A DNA stretch of 9,573 nt from CAZWRK01 sp964635875 (GTDB taxonomy: Bacteria; Pseudomonadota; Gammaproteobacteria; Burkholderiales; Aquaspirillaceae): NCBI GenBank assembly GCA_964635875.1, contig CAZWRK010000146.1, positions 1-9,573 on the forward strand, given 5' to 3'. The first letter of the stretch is position 1. Each line of letters begins with the position of its first letter. Both the position numbers and the translations under genes were made by a program. Positions 6,189 through 9,573 of the stretch are shown piece by piece. The notes beneath the pieces were generated by a model, which was not told the origin of the DNA, ran no database searches, and saw nothing but the letters and a program-made list of their open reading frames with translations.

Positions 6189-8399
6189 ATGGTTGCCGTG
6201 ACACGTCCTGTTGTGGACTCATTGAATGACGCTGCAGATCCGATGCGCTGGTTGGCGAGTTTGGCGACTGGCTTATGTGAAGAAGATCGGGCGTTGGTTG
6301 AAAAAGCATTTCATTTCGCGCGCGAATTGTATGGCGAGCAGCGTTTGCCCGCGACGGGCGAACACTTGTTCGCGCATGCGGTCGCTGCAGCCGCGATTGT
6401 GGCTGATCTTGATTTAGGTGCTGAGGGCACGGTGGCGGCGTTGCTGTTTGCGGCGTCGGACTTCCCTGGGCATGACGTCGAGTGGGTCGCAGAAACCTTT
6501 TCGACGGGTGTCGCAGAGTTGGTCGACGGTGTGAATCGGATGCGCCGCATTACCGAGTTTGCGGCCGTGGATGTCGAGGAGGCTCCCGAGGAACGCGCAG
6601 CGCAAGCAGAATCAATGCGCAAGATGTTGTTGGCAATGGTTGCCGACATTCGGATTGTGTTGATTAAGCTCGCATGGCGTACCCAGACGATGCATTTTTT
6701 GTCACGCTCTCCGAGCGAAGCGCTTCGTCGGCAGGTGGCGCAGGAAACGCTCGATGTCTTTGCGCCTTTGGCGAATCGACTTGGGGTATGGCAGCTGAAG
6801 TGGGAGCTGGAGGATTTGGCGTTCCGTCATTTGGAACCCGAAAACTATAAAAAAATCGCCAAGCTTTTAGACGAGCGCCGGATTGAGCGGATTGAGTATA
6901 TCGACCGCGTGCAGGATCAGTTGCGCGAGGCCTTGTCCGGTGCCGAGATTGAAGCGGAAGTGGCGGGGCGGCCGAAGCATATTTTCAGCATCTGGAAAAA
7001 GATGCGGAAGAAAAACCTCGATTTTTCGGAGTTGTACGACATTCGTGCGGTGCGGGTGTTGGTACATTCGTTGAAGGATTGCTATGCCGTGTTAGGTCTG
7101 GTGCATAGCATGTGGCACCCGATTCCAGGGGAGTTTGACGACTACATTTCGAACCCCAAAGCGAATGACTACAAGAGTTTGCATACTGCCGTGATCGGCC
7201 CTGAGGATAAGGCGATCGAAGTGCAGATTCGCACCTTTGCGATGCATAAACATGCCGAATTCGGCGTGGCGGCGCATTGGCGCTACAAAGAAGGCGGTCA
7301 GGGCGATGCGGCTTACGAAGAGAAAATCGCATGGCTGCGGCAGTTGCTGGAATGGCGAGATGATTTGTCTGATCGACCAAGCTTAGCAGGGGCTTTCCAG
7401 ACAGCGCTTTTCTCGGATGTAATTTATGTGTTGACGCCTGCAGGTAAGGTGTTGGCATTGCCGCAGGGATCAACGCCGATTGACTTTGCGTATTCGGTGC
7501 ATACGAATTTAGGACACCGTTGCCGTGGCGCCAAGATTGACGGCCAGATCGTGCCGCTATCGACGCCACTGCAAAATGGTCAGCGTGTAGAAATCCTGAC
7601 GGTGAAAGAGGGTGGGCCGTCAGTCAATTGGCTGCATGATGGCTGGGTGACGAGCCATCGAGCGATCTCGAAAATTCGGCAGTGGATTCGTCAACAAAAT
7701 ATTGGCGTTGCGATTGATACGGGTAAGCAGATCTTTGATAAAGAACTGTCGAAGCTGCCACCAGGATTACAGCCGAATTTGGATCAAGTCACAGAGAAGC
7801 TGGGCTTTGCCAAGCTCGAAGAGGTCTTCGCGGCACTCGGTCATGGCGAACTGGGCTTGCGCGCGGTGACGCAGGCTTTACGCAGTGTCTCGGTGCCGGT
7901 GAGTGTGTCGGAGGTGACACCAGAAAGCATGGTGCGCCGGAGTCGGGGGGGCTTTGATAGTCGCGGGGTACTGATCGAAGGGATTAATAACCTGATGACG
8001 GTGTTGTCGAAATGCTGCAAGCCTGCGCCGCCGGATGTTGTTGTCGGCTTTGTGACAAAAGGGCGCGGGATTTCGATTCATCGGGCGAACTGCGTGACCT
8101 TGAAGCGGCTGTCTGCGGATGCGCCAGAACGGCTGATTACAGCGCAGTGGGGGCATCAAGAGCAAAGTATTTTCCCGATTGATATTGAGGTCATTGCGCG
8201 GGACCGCAGTGGCTTGTTGCGGGATATTTCGGACGTGTTTAGCCGCGAGCGCGTCAATGTAATCGCGGTGAACACAGTGTCGCGTGATTCGAGCGCAAAA
8301 ATGCGTTTCACGGTCGAGGTGCGTCAAGTAAGCGATTTGTTCCGTGTTTTTGCGCGGGTGATGGATGTACAAGGCGTGCAAGAGGTGCTGCGTTTGTAG
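6189..8399 (+). CDS. relA: (p)ppGpp synthetase, RelA type (GTP pyrophosphokinase)
   Basis: A 736-residue long RSH protein close in length to E. coli RelA (744). It transfers pyrophosphate from ATP to GDP/GTP when uncharged tRNA sits in the ribosomal A site. Order of domains: pseudo-hydrolase (about 35-200), synthetase (about 240-380), TGS (about 409-470), helical region, zinc-finger/RIS region with Cys609, Cys610 and HRANC (His631, Cys635), and ACT (about 658-736). In the hydrolase region the HD pair is replaced by Phe87-Ala88 (LLFAASDF), so hydrolysis should be lost. The synthetase has EFDD at 315-318, the acidic EXDD motif of monofunctional RelA rather than the RXKD motif of SpoT-type enzymes; NPKANDYKSLHTAV and EVQIRT follow. 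ATG 6189 has only a weak CGGA ribosome binding site. Located 17 bp after mutY. A separate SpoT-type hydrolase is expected elsewhere in the genome. Confidence 0.95.
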   Translation: MVAVTRPVVDSLNDAADPMRWLASLATGLCEEDRALVEKAFHFARELYGEQRLPATGEHLFAHAVAAAAIVADLDLGAEGTVAALLFAASDFPGHDVEWVAETFSTGVAELVDGVNRMRRITEFAAVDVEEAPEERAAQAESMRKMLLAMVADIRIVLIKLAWRTQTMHFLSRSPSEALRRQVAQETLDVFAPLANRLGVWQLKWELEDLAFRHLEPENYKKIAKLLDERRIERIEYIDRVQDQLREALSGAEIEAEVAGRPKHIFSIWKKMRKKNLDFSELYDIRAVRVLVHSLKDCYAVLGLVHSMWHPIPGEFDDYISNPKANDYKSLHTAVIGPEDKAIEVQIRTFAMHKHAEFGVAAHWRYKEGGQGDAAYEEKIAWLRQLLEWRDDLSDRPSLAGAFQTALFSDVIYVLTPAGKVLALPQGSTPIDFAYSVHTNLGHRCRGAKIDGQIVPLSTPLQNGQRVEILTVKEGGPSVNWLHDGWVTSHRAISKIRQWIRQQNIGVAIDTGKQIFDKELSKLPPGLQPNLDQVTEKLGFAKLEEVFAALGHGELGLRAVTQALRSVSVPVSVSEVTPESMVRRSRGGFDSRGVLIEGINNLMTVLSKCCKPAPPDVVVGFVTKGRGISIHRANCVTLKRLSADAPERLITAQWGHQEQSIFPIDIEVIARDRSGLLRDISDVFSRERVNVIAVNTVSRDSSAKMRFTVEVRQVSDLFRVFARVMDVQGVQEVLRL

Positions 8400-8471
8400 A
8401 TCAATATCCCTGTTTTTGGGATGGATGGAGGTCTAGGTTTGTGGTGTTTGTGAATAATTTATAGTGCGGTG

Positions 8472-8626
8472 CACAAAAAAATCTTGCCAAACCGGAGAGG
8501 GCTTACCATAATCAGACCTACATCAGGGCGTTGCACGCAAGGTGTGCGTTTTGGTGTTGTCTCCTCCATCCTCCTTCTTTAGGTGGAATCTTGCGCAATC
8601 ATCCTCGCGATGATTGCGTTTTTTTT
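8472..8626 (+). ncRNA. Candidate small RNA or relA 3' UTR-derived RNA with anti-Shine-Dalgarno motif
   Basis: A possible sigma-70 promoter (-10 TATAGT at 8460-8465; -35-like TTTGTG at 8438-8443, 16-bp spacer) would start an RNA near 8472 ending at the terminator U tract, about 155 nt. Inside are an A-rich start, a hairpin at 8533-8547 (GCACGC/GTGTGC, one wobble) and a CU-rich segment at 8559-8580 that contains CTCCTCC and CCTCCTT (8570-8576). CCTCCTT equals the anti-Shine-Dalgarno core of 16S rRNA, a design seen in some trans-acting small RNAs that block ribosome binding sites. GGAGA at 8494-8498 can pair with TCTCC at 8560-8564. I do not recognise it as 6S, 4.5S, tmRNA or RNase P RNA. It could simply be the relA 3' UTR. 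Confidence 0.33.
8594..8626 (+). terminator. Rho-independent terminator downstream of relA
   Basis: Arms CGCAATCAT (8594-8602) and ATGATTGCG (8610-8618) form a perfect 9-bp stem, extendable by a C-G pair (8603/8609), with a 5-nt loop, followed directly by eight T (8619-8626). This should end the mutY-relA transcript and any small RNA from this region, insulating the rplM operon. Confidence 0.92.
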
Positions 8627-8775
8627 GTCTAAATTGGGCGCGGAGGGTCGTGCTATTTTTTTATTTTTGAAATGTACAGAATTGTTGCAATGCAATATCG
8701 GTTTTTTTGGGCAAAATTTGCCAATTTTAAAAAAAACCTGCGAAAATCAGCGTCTTGCTTGTCTGTGGGCTTTGT

Positions 8776-8805
8776 TTGACAGCTTTTGCTGCATTGTAAT
8801 AGAAT
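8776..8805 (+). promoter_or_regulatory. Sigma-70 promoter of rplM-rpsI
   Basis: A consensus -35 TTGACA (8776-8781), an 18-bp spacer and a -10 box TAGAAT (8800-8805) predict a start near 8811-8813. The leader would be only about 27 nt, including the GGAAGAG ribosome binding site at 8828-8834, so there is little room for a structured L13-binding leader on this transcript. Confidence 0.7.
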
Positions 8806-8838
8806 CCGCAACTTTCAAGATTCCACTGGAAGAGTTCC

Positions 8839-9267
8839 ATGAAGACCTTTTCTGCCAAGCCGCATGAGGTAAAGCGTGACTGGTTCGTGGTGGATGCGAC
8901 CGATAAGGTCCTCGGTCGTGTTGCGGCCGAAATCGCCCACCGTCTGCGCGGCAAGCATAAACCGGAATACACACCACACGTTGATACTGGCGACTTCATT
9001 GTTGTCGTCAATGCTGACAAGTTGCGTGTTACTGGTAATAAAACCCTCGACAAAAAGTACTACCGTCACTCCGGTTATCCGGGCGGTATCTACGAGCGTA
9101 ATTTCCGTGAATTGCAAGAAAAATTCCCTGAGCGCGTTCTAGAAAAAGCCGTGAAGGGTATGTTGCCGAAGGGCCCGCTTGGTTACGCCATGATCAAAAA
9201 GCTCAAGGTGTACGCTGGCGCAGAGCATCCGCACACAGCTCAACAGCCGAAAGTGCTGGAAATCTAA
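8839..9267 (+). CDS. rplM: 50S ribosomal protein L13
   Basis: A complete 142-residue L13, the usual length, which binds 23S rRNA early in large-subunit assembly. Conserved stretches include KRDWFVVDATDKVLGRVA (about 12-29), HRLRGKHKPEYTPHVDTGD (34-52), KKYYRHSGYPGG (72-83) and GMLPKGPLGYAM (107-118). Start ATG 8839 follows GGAAGAG with good spacing and lies about 27 nt from the predicted transcription start. It is followed after 17 bp by rpsI, the standard bacterial L13-S9 operon order. Confidence 0.98.
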   Translation: MKTFSAKPHEVKRDWFVVDATDKVLGRVAAEIAHRLRGKHKPEYTPHVDTGDFIVVVNADKLRVTGNKTLDKKYYRHSGYPGGIYERNFRELQEKFPERVLEKAVKGMLPKGPLGYAMIKKLKVYAGAEHPHTAQQPKVLEI

Positions 9268-9284
9268 TTTCTGAAGGCTAGAGA

Positions 9285-9573
9285 ATGAACGGCAAATACT
9301 ACTACGGCACCGGTCGACGCAAGAGCGCTGTCGCCCGTGTGTTCATGAAAAAAGGCTCCGGCAACATTGTTGTTAATGGCAAGCCTGTTGATGAATACTT
9401 CGCTCGCGAAACTGGCCGCATGGTCATTCGTCAGCCTTTGGCACTGACCGAAAATCTGGAAAGCTTTGATTTCTTGGTGAATGTCAACGGTGGCGGTGAA
9501 ACAGGTCAAGCAGGTGCGATTCGTCACGGTATCACCCGTGCTCTCATCGAATACGATGCAGCGCTGAAGCCGG
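9285..9573 (+). CDS. rpsI: 30S ribosomal protein S9, 3' end outside window
   Basis: The first 96 codons of S9 are present; the family is about 130 residues, so the C-terminal tail that reaches the P-site tRNA is beyond the right edge. The N terminus YYYGTGRRKSAVARVFMK and the later GGGETGQAGAIRHGITRAL are family signatures. Start ATG 9285 has GAAGG at 9273-9277 with a 7-nt spacer, 17 bp after the rplM stop, consistent with co-transcription from the rplM promoter. Confidence 0.97.
   Translation, partial: MNGKYYYGTGRRKSAVARVFMKKGSGNIVVNGKPVDEYFARETGRMVIRQPLALTENLESFDFLVNVNGGGETGQAGAIRHGITRALIEYDAALKP

Larger units (their letters stand above)
8400..8838. other. 439-bp non-coding region between relA and rplM
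   Basis: AT-rich and without a credible protein gene. In order it holds a small ATCCC/GGGAT hairpin just after relA, a possible -10 box TATAGT at 8460-8465, a pyrimidine-rich stretch at 8559-8580, a Rho-independent terminator at 8594-8626, A/T-rich DNA with a nested palindrome at 8700-8738, and the rplM promoter at 8776-8805. A GTG-started reading frame from 8583 runs through the terminator and promoter into rplM and is not considered real. Confidence 0.8.

Noticed and set aside
8472..8626. 6S RNA, 4.5S RNA, RNase P RNA or tmRNA
   Set aside because: No long closing stem with central bubble as in 6S, no 4.5S GGAAGCAGCC-type loop, no RNase P conserved core, and no tRNA-like ends.
8583..8867. 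94-codon GTG-started frame between relA and rplM
   Set aside because: It runs through the terminator stem and U tract, the rplM promoter and the rplM start, and resembles no protein family I know.
1..9573. Neisserial DNA uptake sequence GCCGTCTGAA as a taxonomic marker
   Set aside because: No copy was noticed on reading the window, so it gives no support for assignment to Neisseria itself.

Overview
The window looks like chromosomal DNA from a betaproteobacterium, possibly of the Neisseriales. This is inferred from the protein families and gene combinations: a succinylase-type dapC-dapD pair, a stand-alone RlmL-type methyltransferase, a RelA-type (p)ppGpp synthetase and the rplM-rpsI pair. 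No 16S or other taxonomic marker is present, so the placement is tentative. No mobile elements, CRISPR arrays, tRNA or rRNA genes were seen.

Left part (1-2055): a minus-strand lysine/diaminopimelate unit, dapC followed 19 bp later by dapD, which runs off the left edge. A 224-bp divergent intergenic region with two perfect palindromes separates it from a plus-strand 3-mercaptopyruvate sulfurtransferase-like gene (2056-2910). That gene meets a minus-strand MarC/YhgN-family membrane protein gene tail to tail, and their stop codons share a TTAA.

Middle (3510-4915): a minus-strand RlmL-like 23S rRNA methyltransferase lies upstream of the marC-family gene, with two hairpins in the 99 bp between them. 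The gene contains a run of 100 N. The sequences on the two sides of the run are identical over exactly 55 bp, so the gap is almost certainly a scaffolding artefact. Removing the Ns and one copy of the 55 bp restores one intact 383-residue protein.

Right part (5107-9573): mutY (adenine glycosylase) and relA (ppGpp synthetase) form a plus-strand pair 17 bp apart. A 439-bp AT-rich intergenic region follows. It holds a candidate small RNA or long relA 3' UTR with an exact anti-Shine-Dalgarno heptamer, a strong Rho-independent terminator, a nested palindrome and a good sigma-70 promoter. Then come rplM (L13) and the start of rpsI (S9), which runs off the right edge.

Functionally this is a housekeeping segment: cell-wall/lysine precursor synthesis, sulfur transfer, rRNA modification, oxidative DNA repair, stringent response and ribosomal proteins. 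I found no clearly novel multi-gene system. The most useful second-look items are the false assembly gap and the possible regulatory RNA downstream of relA.
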